Position numbers and translations under genes: made by a program. The notes under the pieces were generated by a model. That model did no database searches. It saw only the letters and a program-made list of their open reading frames with translations, and was not told where the DNA came from. From contig NZ_LMXH01000008.1 of the NCBI RefSeq assembly GCF_001541095.1, forward strand, positions 89,922 through 153,921: a DNA stretch of 64,000 nt, given 5' to 3'. The DNA is from Paenibacillus sp. FJAT-26967 (lineage in GTDB: Bacteria; Bacillota; Bacilli; Paenibacillales; NBRC-103111). Shown piece by piece: positions 36,907-46,030 of the stretch (position 1 is its first letter; each line of letters starts with the position of its first letter).

Positions 36907-39552
36907 ATGCGATCTTTACGCAGAGAAGATATAGAGCTGCTGGCCCCTGCGGGTGATTGGGACTGCCTGAGAGCGGCGGTAGCTAACGGAGCGAATGCGG
37001 TCTTTTTCGGGGTTGAGAAATTCAATGCCCGGGCTCGCGCGCACAATTTTAAGATGGATGAGCTGTCCGACATTATGTCGTTTCTTCATTTATATGGCGT
37101 CAAAGGATTTCTGACTTTTAATATCCTCGTGTTTGAGGACGAGCTGCGCGATGCGCAGGAACTGATCGAAGCCTGTGTGGATGCGGGCGTGGATGCTGTT
37201 ATCGTGCAGGATCTTGGTCTTGTCAAAATGATCCGTGATATCTCGCCGGATTTCCCGATTCACGGTTCGACGCAGATGACGATTACTTCACCGGAAGCGG
37301 TGGAATTTACAAAACCATTCGATATCGAACGGGTCGTGCTCGGCCGGGAGAATAACTTGAAGCAGATCAAGACCATCGGAGACCAGGCCAAGCTGCCGAT
37401 GGAAGTGTTTGTGCACGGCGCACTATGCGTGTCCTATTCCGGACAGTGCCTGACATCCGAAATGTGGGGCGGACGCTCCGCGAACCGCGGAGAATGTGCG
37501 CAGGCATGCCGCCTGCCGTACGATCTGATCGTCGACGGAGATCCTAAACCGATGGGTGATGTGGCCTACTTGCTGTCGCCCAAAGACCTCGCCGCGATTG
37601 AAATTGTACCGGAGCTCATCGAAGCGGGTGTAACCTCGTTCAAAATCGAGGGCCGCTTGAAGAGTCCCGAGTACGTAGCCAACGTGGTTAGCAAATACAA
37701 CCGGGCGATTGACGCGTACTTCGAAGGCAAAGATGAGAAGCCGTCGAAGGAAGACATCCGGGAGCTTCAGCAGAGCTTCTCGCGCGGATTTACGACCGGC
37801 TTCCTGCAGGGGACGAACAACAAGCAGCTCGTGGATGGAACATTTCCCAAGAGCCGCGGCGTGTTCCTCGGCCGTGTGAAGCAGGTGCTGCGCGACGCGG
37901 TGCTGTGCGAGATCGAGGCGCCGCTTAAGCGCGGCGACGGTATCGTATTCGACGCCGGCGATCCGACGAAGAAAGAAGAAGGCGGCCGTGTGTACGACAT
38001 CCGGCGCAAAGGAGCCAAAATCGAAGGAGAAGCCGAAGGCGGCATCATCGAGATCGTGCCGGGCCGCAGCGACGTGGATCTTGGCCGCGTGCGCGTCGGC
38101 GACCGGATCTGGAAGACCAGTGATCCGGCGCTGGACAAGCGGCTGCGCCAGACGTACGAGACGGAGAAGCCGTATCGTACGTTCCCGGTGCATGTGCGCG
38201 TAACCGGCACAGCCGGACAGCCGCTGAAGACGTGGTGGAGCGACCCGTCTGCGGGCCACAGCGTCTTCGTCGAGACGGAAGCCGCGCTCGAAGCGGCTCT
38301 GAAGCGTCCGCTCGGCGAGGAAGTGCTCGCAGAGCAGCTGGGCCGGCTCGGCGGTACGATCTTCGAGCTCGCGAGCCTGGACGTCCAGCTCGGCGGCGAT
38401 GTGATCGTACCGATGCGCGAGCTGAATGCGCTGCGGCGCCATGCGGTAGAGCTGCTCGAGGCCGAACGTCAGAAGCCGCGCAGCTACATGAAGCGCGATG
38501 TCGACGCCTACGCCGACGAGCAGGTGCTTCAAATACCGGTGAGCGCTGAAGAGCGCCGCATGAGCGGCCGCGGGGATGCTGCTCCGCAGCAGGAAGACGC
38601 GCAGGCGTCCGCTGCAGCCGGTGGCAGTGAGGCTGCTTTGGCTGGCGGGCATGCGGGCCAGCCTTACGGCGTACGCCTCACCGCGCTATGCCGCGGCATC
38701 GAGCAGGTGCTCGCGGCTGTCGAAACCGACGTAGATATGATCTACGCCGATTTCGAGTTCATCAAGCAGTTTCCGGCCGCTGTGGAGGCCGCTCATGCTG
38801 CCGGCAAGAAGATTGCGCTGGCGACGCCGCGCATTCATATGCCTGGAGAGAACGGCTACTTCCGCAACATCTTAAAGCTGCGTCCCGATGCGGTGCTTGT
38901 GCGTAATACGGGTGCGATGTATTTCTTCATGAAGTACCTCGCGGAAACCACGGAAGACTATCGTCCGGAGCTGATTGGGGACTTCTCCTTGAACATCGCC
39001 AATCACAAAACTGCTTCGCTGTTTGTAGACGCGGGCTGCAGCCTGGTCACGCCGTCGTATGACCTGAACATCCAGCAGATGGTTGATATGCTGTCCCGCA
39101 CCGATACGTCCAAGCTGGAAATGGTTATTCAGCAGCATATGCCGATGTTCCACACCGAGCACTGTGTGTACTGTACGTTCATGAGCGAGGGAACCGACTT
39201 CACGAACTGCGGCCGTCCGTGTGAAGACCACCGGGCATCGCTGCAGGACCGGATCGGCATGTCTCACCCCGTACGAGTGGACGAAGGATGCCGCAATACG
39301 GTATACAATGCCATTGAGCAGTCGGGCGCGGAGTACTTGAATCACTTCCTGGAGCTGGGCGTCCGTTCCTACCGGGTAGAATTCCTGGAGGAATCGCCGG
39401 AGAAGGTCAAGGAAGTTCTGGAACTGTACCGCCGTGCTATCTCCGGGAATATAACGGGAACACAGGTCTGGAAGACGCTCAAAGCAACGAATCAACTCGG
39501 CGTAACGCGCGGTCAGCTAGTCAAGTGGGGCCGTGTAGACACAATGGAATAA
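36907..39552 (+). CDS. U32-family protein with DUF3656-type insert (RlhA-like)
   Basis: 881 residues, cytosolic. The N-terminal U32 half has ELLAPAGDW and the signature EVFVHGALCVSYSGQC (about residues 165-180), with further Cys in GECAQACR. A C-terminal U32-like half has HTEHCVYCTF and NCGRPCEDH. Together these are Cys residues of the kind that bind an iron-sulfur cluster in this family. Related proteins (RlhA/YdcP, TrhP) hydroxylate rRNA or tRNA; the old peptidase label is doubtful. A low-complexity Gln/Ala/Gly linker at about residues 555-590 joins the halves and is GC-richer than its surroundings. ATG 36907 has AAAGGA upstream. Confidence 0.85.
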   Translation: MRSLRREDIELLAPAGDWDCLRAAVANGANAVFFGVEKFNARARAHNFKMDELSDIMSFLHLYGVKGFLTFNILVFEDELRDAQELIEACVDAGVDAVIVQDLGLVKMIRDISPDFPIHGSTQMTITSPEAVEFTKPFDIERVVLGRENNLKQIKTIGDQAKLPMEVFVHGALCVSYSGQCLTSEMWGGRSANRGECAQACRLPYDLIVDGDPKPMGDVAYLLSPKDLAAIEIVPELIEAGVTSFKIEGRLKSPEYVANVVSKYNRAIDAYFEGKDEKPSKEDIRELQQSFSRGFTTGFLQGTNNKQLVDGTFPKSRGVFLGRVKQVLRDAVLCEIEAPLKRGDGIVFDAGDPTKKEEGGRVYDIRRKGAKIEGEAEGGIIEIVPGRSDVDLGRVRVGDRIWKTSDPALDKRLRQTYETEKPYRTFPVHVRVTGTAGQPLKTWWSDPSAGHSVFVETEAALEAALKRPLGEEVLAEQLGRLGGTIFELASLDVQLGGDVIVPMRELNALRRHAVELLEAERQKPRSYMKRDVDAYADEQVLQIPVSAEERRMSGRGDAAPQQEDAQASAAAGGSEAALAGGHAGQPYGVRLTALCRGIEQVLAAVETDVDMIYADFEFIKQFPAAVEAAHAAGKKIALATPRIHMPGENGYFRNILKLRPDAVLVRNTGAMYFFMKYLAETTEDYRPELIGDFSLNIANHKTASLFVDAGCSLVTPSYDLNIQQMVDMLSRTDTSKLEMVIQQHMPMFHTEHCVYCTFMSEGTDFTNCGRPCEDHRASLQDRIGMSHPVRVDEGCRNTVYNAIEQSGAEYLNHFLELGVRSYRVEFLEESPEKVKEVLELYRRAISGNITGTQVWKTLKATNQLGVTRGQLVKWGRVDTME

Positions 39553-39617
39553 GCCGGGAATAGCAGAATAAATCAGGATAAAAAAATGGGCTTAAACCGC
39601 CCCTTTGCAGGTAAATA

Positions 39618-39682
39618 AAATACACCTCTTCGAACATCGGACGCAATCTCAGCTGCTCCGATGAATCGAAGGGGTGTATTTG
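39618..39682. terminator. Bidirectional terminator between the U32 gene and the Tad locus
   Basis: AAATACACC-CTTCG pairs with CGAAG-GGTGTATTT, with an inner ATCGGA/TCCGAT stem. T-rich or A-rich flanks serve both directions for these convergent units. Confidence 0.75.
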
Positions 39683-39716
39683 TATATCCATGCTATTCCC
39701 AGTGATTCTTTACCAT

Positions 39717-40454
39717 TTACCAGGAAATCCGGGCAGGTGCCGCTCTAACTGTAATGTCGAAGTCCTTGGAAGACACGTTCGCTGCCGCCGCCGCATCCAG
39801 ATCTTTCTCGAAGGATAGTCCGTCAATCTTCAACGTCCGGGCCGCTTTGAGCAGCAGCTTGGGGGGTTCGCCGCTTTCATTCTCAAACGGAAATTCAATC
39901 TCCCCCACCAGTGAGTTCCCTTTGTTCTGCTCAATGGCCGTAACGGCCGCATACTTGATGAGCTCACTGTTCTGCAGATAAGCATCCATGAGTTTATCCC
40001 CATTCTTCTCTGCCGTATAGTCGCTGGCAAAATGGGTGTGTTTAACAACCAGGAGCCAGTGATCTTTGGCTTTGAAAGCATGGGACTTCACGATTTCAGT
40101 CAGTTCGCCGGACCCGAGGAAGTTCTCCACGGCTTCTTCGAAGGTAGGCCTGTCCTCTTCCGGAAACGATTCGATATACTTGTCGATTTTCTCGAGGAGG
40201 TTGCTCATGCTTTCTTCGGATGCGTCTTCCATTTTCTTCTGGAATTCGTCCCGGAGGGTTTGTACGGCTGCTATGGCTCCGGTATCCGCAATGTTCTGGG
40301 CCTGCCTTTTTTCTATAAAAACCGTAAAGTAATAGAACATACATACACTCCCGATAATGACAGCGCCAAGCGTGAAAACTGTAAGAATCGAAGTACTGCC
40401 GGTTTCATTCCGCAGGGGGCTGAGTGTATTTTTGAACATACGGATAGGTTTCAT
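39717..40454 (-). CDS. TadG-like pilus-locus protein
   Basis: 245 residues. An N-terminal segment NETGSTSILTVFTLGAVIIG resembles the Tad/TadE prepilin-like start (G followed by a hydrophobic helix), but without the usual Glu at +5. The rest is a hydrophilic, helix-rich extracytoplasmic region with no recognised catalytic motif. It is the last gene of the Tad locus and lies 2 bases after the first SLH lipoprotein gene. AAGGAA precedes ATG 40454. A minor pilin/assembly role is inferred from position. Confidence 0.65.
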   Translation of the reverse strand: MKPIRMFKNTLSPLRNETGSTSILTVFTLGAVIIGSVCMFYYFTVFIEKRQAQNIADTGAIAAVQTLRDEFQKKMEDASEESMSNLLEKIDKYIESFPEEDRPTFEEAVENFLGSGELTEIVKSHAFKAKDHWLLVVKHTHFASDYTAEKNGDKLMDAYLQNSELIKYAAVTAIEQNKGNSLVGEIEFPFENESGEPPKLLLKAARTLKIDGLSFEKDLDAAAAANVSSKDFDITVRAAPARISW

Positions 40455-40456
40455 GG

Positions 40457-41221
40457 TTAGGATTCCTTCTTCTCGTAGAACTTGACAATCCAGGCTGCCG
40501 CCTCTGCACGGGTTACGGCCATTTGAGGATTAAGCCGGGGAACATCTCCAAACACCTGATGATAGAAATCGTCGAAGAAAATATAATGGTCGACCGCGAC
40601 CCGGTAAATTTCCTGAACCTTATCGCCGTCTTTGCGGAATTTCATGAAGGTGTCCGAGTAATCTTGCTTGGGACTTAGAATCCGCTCGGTCCGCTGATAC
40701 CAGCCCCACAGCTGTGCCAGCTCTTCGCGCGTCAGCTCCTTATCCGGTTGAAAAGAGCCGTCCTGCATGGCGGTGACCCGTTCTGAAGCTTTGAGGCCGG
40801 CTAATAGGTCTGCGTACGGATGGTCGGCCGGGACGTCCTGAAATACCGGCTGGTCCGGTTTTTTCTTGACGGTGTCCTTCGGATCGTATCCGTGCGCCCA
40901 GGCCAGAAATTCGCCGCGCTGAATCATTTCATTCGGCTGGAACATCTCGCCGTCCAGATTCACGGCTCCAGACGCGAGCAGCTTGACAATGGCCTCCTGT
41001 TCGATGTGGCCGGCGATGTCCTTCACGCGCAGGGGACCGCGGGGCGAGGAGGTGGCGTCACCGCCAGAGCCGCCTTCCGGTGACGCAGACGTCCCTGTCG
41101 GCGCAGGTGTAGCGGCCGGACTGGCGGCGGGTTTGTCCGCGGAGCAGGCAGAACTGAGCAGAAGCGCCGCCAGCAGGCAGGAGGCCGGAGCCGCTTTGAT
41201 TCCAGAGTATTGGCGTTCCAT
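40457..41221 (-). CDS. SLH-domain lipoprotein 1 of the Tad locus
   Basis: 254 residues. Signal peptide with lipobox LSSAC (Cys26), a Pro/Ala/Ser/Thr-rich spacer (about 27-60), then three SLH-like repeats (about 63-250) with MFQPNEMIQRGEFLAWAHG, FQPDKELTREELAQLWGWY and QMAVTRAEAAAWIVKFY. A lipid anchor plus SLH motifs would tether wall polymer and membrane. AAGGAAGGG precedes ATG 41221. It is a paralogue of the next gene upstream. Confidence 0.82.
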   Translation of the reverse strand: MERQYSGIKAAPASCLLAALLLSSACSADKPAASPAATPAPTGTSASPEGGSGGDATSSPRGPLRVKDIAGHIEQEAIVKLLASGAVNLDGEMFQPNEMIQRGEFLAWAHGYDPKDTVKKKPDQPVFQDVPADHPYADLLAGLKASERVTAMQDGSFQPDKELTREELAQLWGWYQRTERILSPKQDYSDTFMKFRKDGDKVQEIYRVAVDHYIFFDDFYHQVFGDVPRLNPQMAVTRAEAAAWIVKFYEKKES

Positions 41222-41246
41222 CGGAACCCTTCCTTTCGCAGGCCGG

Positions 41247-42107
41247 CTATTTGTTCTGCCGCCTCTGTTCGAATTTGGTCTTCTCGTCGCCCGTCAACTC
41301 GTTATAGTAGGTGGCGATCCACAGCGCCGCTTCCGAGCGTGTGACGGAGCCTTGCGGGCTGAGTGCCGGCGTTTCGCCGAAGGCTTTGACGATGAGCTTG
41401 TTTTGAGAGTAATGGCCTACCGCACGTTTGAAAATCTCACCGACCTTCTCGCGGTCGCTGTACTTGCGGTAGCTGATCTCGGCGGCTGCGAGCGGAATCA
41501 GCGGGCTGACGACGTTGTCGGCGCTCTGGTACCAGCCCCAGAGCAGAGCCAGTTCTTCGCGCGTCAACTCCTTGTCCAGCTTCATACTGCCGTCCGGGAA
41601 TCCGGTTACGACACCGGCGCCCTGCAAGCCCTCGATAAGGTCGAAATCTTTATCACTGACCGTCACATCCGTAAAGCTGGCTTTTTGAGGCTTACGGGGC
41701 TTAATCCCTTTGGAGTCAAAACCATACATCCAATGGATGAATTCCCGGCGGGTAATCGCCTCGCCCGGGCGGAACTGTCCGCCGCTATCGGCCATCACCG
41801 CTCCGCTTTCAAGCAGAGAGGTAATGGCCTTCTCGGCGGGATGTCCGGCGATGTCCGTCACTTGGACGCTGGCGGCAGGGCTAGCCTGCGGCTCGGATGC
41901 CACCACCTCTACCTCAACCTTCTTCTTGCCGATCTCCGCAGGGGAAGGAGAACCGGAAGGAGAGGGACTTGGTGATGCGGCCGGGGAGGCGGAGGGCGAT
42001 CCGGTAGGTGCTGCTTCCGCAGACGGGCTGCTTTCTTCCGAACTGCATCCGGCTGCCAGGAGGGCGGCTGTGCTGATCGTCAGCAGCGTAAGCTTTAAGG
42101 AATTCAA
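41247..42107 (-). CDS. SLH-domain lipoprotein 2 of the Tad locus
   Basis: About 286 residues. Lipobox LAAGC is followed by a Ser/Pro/Ala-rich spacer and SLH-like repeats with FRPGEAITRREFIHWMYG, KELTREELALLWGWYQS and QGSVTRSEAALWIATYY. The TTG at 42107 fits the AAAGGA ribosome site better than the GTG at 42116, which the site almost touches. It shares repeat order and several identical blocks with the 254-residue neighbour, indicating tandem duplication and divergence. Confidence 0.8.
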   Translation of the reverse strand: MNSLKLTLLTISTAALLAAGCSSEESSPSAEAAPTGSPSASPAASPSPSPSGSPSPAEIGKKKVEVEVVASEPQASPAASVQVTDIAGHPAEKAITSLLESGAVMADSGGQFRPGEAITRREFIHWMYGFDSKGIKPRKPQKASFTDVTVSDKDFDLIEGLQGAGVVTGFPDGSMKLDKELTREELALLWGWYQSADNVVSPLIPLAAAEISYRKYSDREKVGEIFKRAVGHYSQNKLIVKAFGETPALSPQGSVTRSEAALWIATYYNELTGDEKTKFEQRRQNK

Positions 42108-42144
42108 GCGGGACACATCCTTTGTGCAGTTAAAGTGTCATACT

Positions 42145-42435
42145 TTAGAAGAACGCATACTTGGCAGCAACGAGTGCAAGGACAAGCAGCAGGCGGAGAT
42201 TGTATCCTTTCCTCGTCTGGCGGTCTGCCTTGATATAAAGGGCAATGAGCAGGAACAAACCAGGGAGGAGGAGCAGGGCGCCTAGTATGACACCTGTCTG
42301 ATATGAAATATAATCATGATCTCCTCCCAAATAAGCGATAACAAGACCGCACAGGAAGAAAAACAGGGTGTAAATCCCCAGCCATTTGCCCAGCCGGTCG
42401 GCACTGACATCTTTTAAGAAATTCATAAATAACAT
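42145..42435 (-). CDS. Small three-helix membrane protein in the Tad locus
   Basis: 96 residues with three hydrophobic helices: IYTLFFFLCGLVIAYLGG, GVILGALLLLPGLFLLIALYI and LRLLLVLALVAAKYAFF. No known family recognised. It begins 34 bases after the 612-residue collagen-like protein gene; a later ATG (42426) is an alternative start. It could be a helper or an immunity-type partner of that protein, or unrelated; the sequence does not decide. Confidence 0.65.
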   Translation of the reverse strand: MLFMNFLKDVSADRLGKWLGIYTLFFFLCGLVIAYLGGDHDYISYQTGVILGALLLLPGLFLLIALYIKADRQTRKGYNLRLLLVLALVAAKYAFF

Positions 42436-42469
42436 TCACGCCCTTGTCTTTCGCAGAATTGTCCGGCGA

Positions 42470-44308
42470 TTACTTGCCGCCCTTTAGACCATATTGATTT
42501 TCAACCGCTTTATTCGCAGTCTGCTCGGTCGCTTTCTCGACCACTTGCTGCTGATTGGCTACCTTATCCAGATTGTTCTGGTTTTCCAGCAGGCGGTCGA
42601 ATTGTCTCTGCGTCACTTGGTTTCCGTTGTTATTCCATTGGTTTAACGTATTGTTATTTACGGCATTCGGATTGATTTCTCCGTTCTGCCACATCCGGTC
42701 CAAGGATCGGTTCGTGATCTGTCTCTGACTGACATTGGCATCACTGAATCCCGGTGCCGTGACTCTGACTTCATCGACTGTTGTGCCGATATCTCTATCC
42801 AGACGAACCTGGTTCAATCTCGTTCTAAAGATGGGCTGGATAATAAAGGATTTGATGAAGCTTGTCTGAGCGGCCTCTCCATAATTAGGCTTTTCGCCTT
42901 TGATAAAAGGAGTAACGAAAAGACCCTCGGCAAAGCTGACTACGGAGTTGGCCATCCGCTTACCGAATTTGCTGACTGCTTCCGACCCGAGCACGTTGGC
43001 CACTTTGTCGATAACCAGTGCGCCTACGAAGCTTTCCACTCCCATTTGAAGATATTCCGTGGAGGTAGGGAGCTTTCCTTCGAAAGCTACTTTAACGGCC
43101 AGATTGATTCCAAAGTTAGAGAACATCGTGACATTAAAGCTTTTGCTGATTAAGGTCTTGCCGAACGCAGTTGCTGCATTCATGAACGTTTCCTTAATCG
43201 TAGCCCCCCGAAGCGCAGATAATCCGTTCCGCACGCTGGTAAACGTACCGCGGGAGTAAGCGACGATCCGGGAACCGATGCTGCTCATTCCGCCTTTGAA
43301 CCCGGATGTTCTGAAGAGCTGGATTCCTCCGCGTATAGCTCCTATTACACCGGACTGTGCTACCGCTATCGTACCGATCGCACCTAATGCTCCAATGCCG
43401 ATTCCCTTGGTCCAGCTAAAGTTCTCTCCGGACATGATGCCATAGATGCCGCCTGCGACAATACCGACAACAGCTGCGGCGATAAGCACAGGTGCTCCGA
43501 TGGTAACACCGATAATAGCGGCCCCGATTACAACGACACCGATTACGATGCCTGCTCCAATGGCTCCGGCCACACTTCCTTTGGCAAAATCTGTTGCCTT
43601 GTCCCATAAAGTTTCGTACCAAGGCTTATCAGGCTCCTTGGTCTTATCAGAATCGGTTTTGCCCGGATCTATTTCTCCGGCATCCGTGCCTGCACCCGGG
43701 TCCAGTTTAGGAGGATTGAGTTTATTGCCTGACGGTGAATTTCCGTCTCCTTGATCCCCATCCGGATTGAGGGGATCGGCGTTCGGGTCTCCTTGTCCGC
43801 CGGGACTCCCGTCTCCTTCCGGATTTCCATTGCCTTCAGGGTTTCCATCGGCACCGGGGCTGCCATCCGCACCCGGCTGGCCTTCCCCGTCAGGTGAACC
43901 GTCAGCGCCAGGCTGGCCATCTGCGCCCGGATTGTTCTGGCCGCCCGAGTTTGCTCCCGGCGAGCCGCCGGATCCCGGGGTTGTTCCACCAGGATTTGTC
44001 TTGCCGTTGTCCGTGCCGCCGTCTCCGTTTCCTGTTTCGTCTGAACCGGGAGTATCTTTCCCTCCCGGAGTATCTTCACCGCCAGGCGTCCCATCGCCGT
44101 TAGGATCGTTGGGATCTGGCGCCATATCAGCCGGATTGGCTGTTTCGATCCGGATGTTGTCTTGTCCTTCGGATTGTTTGGGAGTAAGGGTCCGGGAATC
44201 ATAGCCTACATCAATATCCCGTGCCGCCGCCGATAGTACAGTCAGGCAGGCGGTTGCAAAAAGCATCACTAACAAAGGAAGTGCCAGCCTGATCAGTCTA
44301 CGGTACAT
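42470..44308 (-). CDS. Secreted protein with collagen-like region and hydrophobic Gly-rich core
   Basis: 612 residues, not recognised as a named family. It has an N-terminal signal peptide (about 1-29). A long Gly/Pro/Asp/Asn-rich tract (about 60-215) has many G-x-x units such as GADGSPGADGNPEG. Then comes a strongly hydrophobic Gly/Ala/Ile segment (about 235-330) of several membrane-like helices, and a mixed region (about 330-530). The C-terminus (about 530-612) is polar and Asn/Gln-rich. GAGAGGGG precedes ATG 44308. The layout (export signal, flexible stalk, hydrophobic core, polar C-terminus) recalls large surface or toxin-type proteins, but I see no catalytic motif. Confidence 0.7.
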   Translation of the reverse strand: MYRRLIRLALPLLVMLFATACLTVLSAAARDIDVGYDSRTLTPKQSEGQDNIRIETANPADMAPDPNDPNGDGTPGGEDTPGGKDTPGSDETGNGDGGTDNGKTNPGGTTPGSGGSPGANSGGQNNPGADGQPGADGSPDGEGQPGADGSPGADGNPEGNGNPEGDGSPGGQGDPNADPLNPDGDQGDGNSPSGNKLNPPKLDPGAGTDAGEIDPGKTDSDKTKEPDKPWYETLWDKATDFAKGSVAGAIGAGIVIGVVVIGAAIIGVTIGAPVLIAAAVVGIVAGGIYGIMSGENFSWTKGIGIGALGAIGTIAVAQSGVIGAIRGGIQLFRTSGFKGGMSSIGSRIVAYSRGTFTSVRNGLSALRGATIKETFMNAATAFGKTLISKSFNVTMFSNFGINLAVKVAFEGKLPTSTEYLQMGVESFVGALVIDKVANVLGSEAVSKFGKRMANSVVSFAEGLFVTPFIKGEKPNYGEAAQTSFIKSFIIQPIFRTRLNQVRLDRDIGTTVDEVRVTAPGFSDANVSQRQITNRSLDRMWQNGEINPNAVNNNTLNQWNNNGNQVTQRQFDRLLENQNNLDKVANQQQVVEKATEQTANKAVENQYGLKGGK

Positions 44309-44367
44309 AAATAGTCCCCTCTCTTGAAAAAAATCAAAGTCTTCCCCGGTTGCCGGACGGGGAGACT

Positions 44368-44766
44368 TTATGGATCCTCTTTCGGTTCTTTACGGATCGT
44401 AACCTCAGAGGTTATGGGTATGGATAGTCCTGTGGTATCAAACAACTGGCTGTTCGTCAGAAGCGGGGCTTCCAGGGTAACGGAGACCGTTACATAGGTA
44501 TTATCCCCTCCGCCGGAGTAGCTCCGGCTTACTTCTTTTACGACATAGCCGGTAGCAATATTACGTGCGGCTATATCATAATCCGTATCCATGATATCCT
44601 CGGTCATCGCTGCCCGGGCACCTTCCATCGCCGCTGCTTTGGCCGTAATGGCCGTGCTGGCGGCGAGGGCAAACTGCCAGACGATCAGAATCATAAGCAG
44701 GAACAGCGGAAGCACGCCAATAAGCTCTATGGCCTGGGAGCCTCTTTCATTTCGAAGCCACTTCAT
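44368..44766 (-). CDS. TadE-like minor pilin
   Basis: 132 residues. The prepilin-type start NERGSQAIELIGVLPLF has the cleavage Gly and Glu at +5, followed by one membrane helix and an exported domain. ATG 44766 is chosen over the longer frame because AGGTGA precedes it and it gives the short basic leader typical of TadE. It lies directly after the major pilin gene. Confidence 0.82.
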   Translation of the reverse strand: MKWLRNERGSQAIELIGVLPLFLLMILIVWQFALAASTAITAKAAAMEGARAAMTEDIMDTDYDIAARNIATGYVVKEVSRSYSGGGDNTYVTVSVTLEAPLLTNSQLFDTTGLSIPITSEVTIRKEPKEDP

Positions 44767-44791
44767 ACCGTCACCTGACTTTTGCGTTCTA

Positions 44792-45007
44792 CTAAATTTT
44801 AATTTTATCGATAAATTCATTTAGCTTTCCCACCAGTTTTTCGGCAATTCCGCCATCTCCAAATGCGCTGATCAGCGCCATAATCAGAACAACCACGAGT
44901 GCGGCTACGCCGATATATTCAATAGCTTGCGCGCCTTTCTGGTTGCGGAGGGGCTGGATTGTACGCTGCCCAGCGGCATATAACCATGTTCCTAGCTGCT
45001 TTCTCAT
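44792..45007 (-). CDS. Flp-type IVb pilin
   Basis: 71-residue prepilin. The leader ends at Gly25 and the mature N-terminus AQAIEYIGVAALVVVLIMAL has Glu at +5 and the single hydrophobic helix of Flp pilins. The short C-terminus (GGIAEKLVGKLNEFIDKIKI) is helical. AAGGAGGTGA precedes ATG 45007, the best ribosome site in the locus, fitting a high-output structural subunit. A24 peptidase, ATPase and platform genes lie upstream in the same direction. Confidence 0.88.
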   Translation of the reverse strand: MRKQLGTWLYAAGQRTIQPLRNQKGAQAIEYIGVAALVVVLIMALISAFGDGGIAEKLVGKLNEFIDKIKI

Positions 45008-45096
45008 GTATGTCACCTCCTTTCAAGTGCGGGTAAGTATTCAGGATGGAAGCTGCTTTCATTTCGTAGGCTCGACCAGTAATCAGTAATCAGGAA

Positions 45097-46026
45097 TCAG
45101 CTAAAAGCACTCCAATCGATTCCGATTCCTTCCGGGTTGTAAATAAAGTTAAGCACCAGCAATCCCATCACACAGAGCAGGACGGCCGGGAGGATGACGA
45201 ACGTTGTAATCATCGTTACTTTCGGGCCTGCTTTAGCCGCACGTTCCTTGACATAGCCGATCCGGGATTCCCGCATGTCTTTGGCTAGAATTTTGAACGT
45301 ATTGGCGATAGGCACGCCCAGCTTGCTGCCCTGGATAAGGGAAAGAACCAGCGTCTCCAGCTCTTTGCACTGATTGCGGTTCATCATCCGCATGTAAGCA
45401 TCTTCACGTGGAACGCCAACGTCCAGCTCCTGCTGGAAACGGGTCAGCTCCTCGCTCAGCGGCCCCTCCATATTGCGCGTAATCTGCTTAATGGCAGGGT
45501 CCATCGGTACGCCGGCTTGTAAGGTCACGCTCATGGTATCCATAAAATCAGGCAGCTCAATCCCGATCTGCTGCTGCCGGTTCGATGCGGCTGAACGGAT
45601 CCATACGATGGGGAGGAAGAGTCCCACCAGGATGAGCAAGATCTGGACAATTCCTCCGAGGCCGAGCCAGGATAGGAATGTGCCGATCAGCAGTCCCATG
45701 AACAAGCATAGAAACCGGAAGCCGTGGAATGAGTCTAGCGTCAGCCCGTTCGGATGGCCGGCAAGCGCGATCCTTCTCTCCAAATCTTTGTCGCTTACGA
45801 ATAATTTAAATCGTTTTCCGAGCGGAGAAAGGCGGTCCGACCACTGGAAGACAGCGGCTTTAAACTTGTCGGATGCTTTCTGCCTTTTGCGTTTAGGTGT
45901 GATCTTAATAATTTGAAGCTGCTGGAGCAGCCCGATTCTTTTAACCTGCAGGCGCCATAACAATAAGGCGAATACAATCCAGCTGATAAGTGCGGCTGCC
46001 AGCAGTACATAAATCCAGGTGAGCAT
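45097..46026 (-). CDS. tadC: Tad pilus platform protein TadC
   Basis: 309 residues, type II secretion F-domain family. It has an N-terminal helix, a pair of helices (about 110-150), a cytoplasmic F domain with DFMDTMSVTLQAGVPMDPAI and LVLSLIQGSKLGVPIA, and a C-terminal helix (TTFVILPAVLLCVMGLLVL). It forms the inner-membrane platform with TadB. It begins 4 bases after tadB. Confidence 0.88.
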   Translation of the reverse strand: MLTWIYVLLAAALISWIVFALLLWRLQVKRIGLLQQLQIIKITPKRKRQKASDKFKAAVFQWSDRLSPLGKRFKLFVSDKDLERRIALAGHPNGLTLDSFHGFRFLCLFMGLLIGTFLSWLGLGGIVQILLILVGLFLPIVWIRSAASNRQQQIGIELPDFMDTMSVTLQAGVPMDPAIKQITRNMEGPLSEELTRFQQELDVGVPREDAYMRMMNRNQCKELETLVLSLIQGSKLGVPIANTFKILAKDMRESRIGYVKERAAKAGPKVTMITTFVILPAVLLCVMGLLVLNFIYNPEGIGIDWSAFS

Positions 46027-46030
46027 TCAA

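Noticed and set aside
37423..38652. 409-codon minus-strand open frame inside the U32 gene
   Set aside because: The composition is typical of antisense translation of GC-rich coding DNA; the plus-strand U32 motifs are clear.
36907..39552. Collagenase/peptidase function for the U32 protein
   Set aside because: The Cys-rich motifs match RNA-hydroxylation relatives better, and no peptidase activity is supported by sequence.
40983..41975. 330-codon plus-strand open frame across the two SLH lipoprotein genes
   Set aside because: It crosses two genes with good ribosome sites and lipoboxes on the other strand and has no recognisable motif.
43700..44130. Tandem DNA repeat or insertion element in the collagen-like tract
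   Set aside because: The Gly/Pro repetition is at the protein level with varied codons; there are no terminal inverted repeats or transposase.
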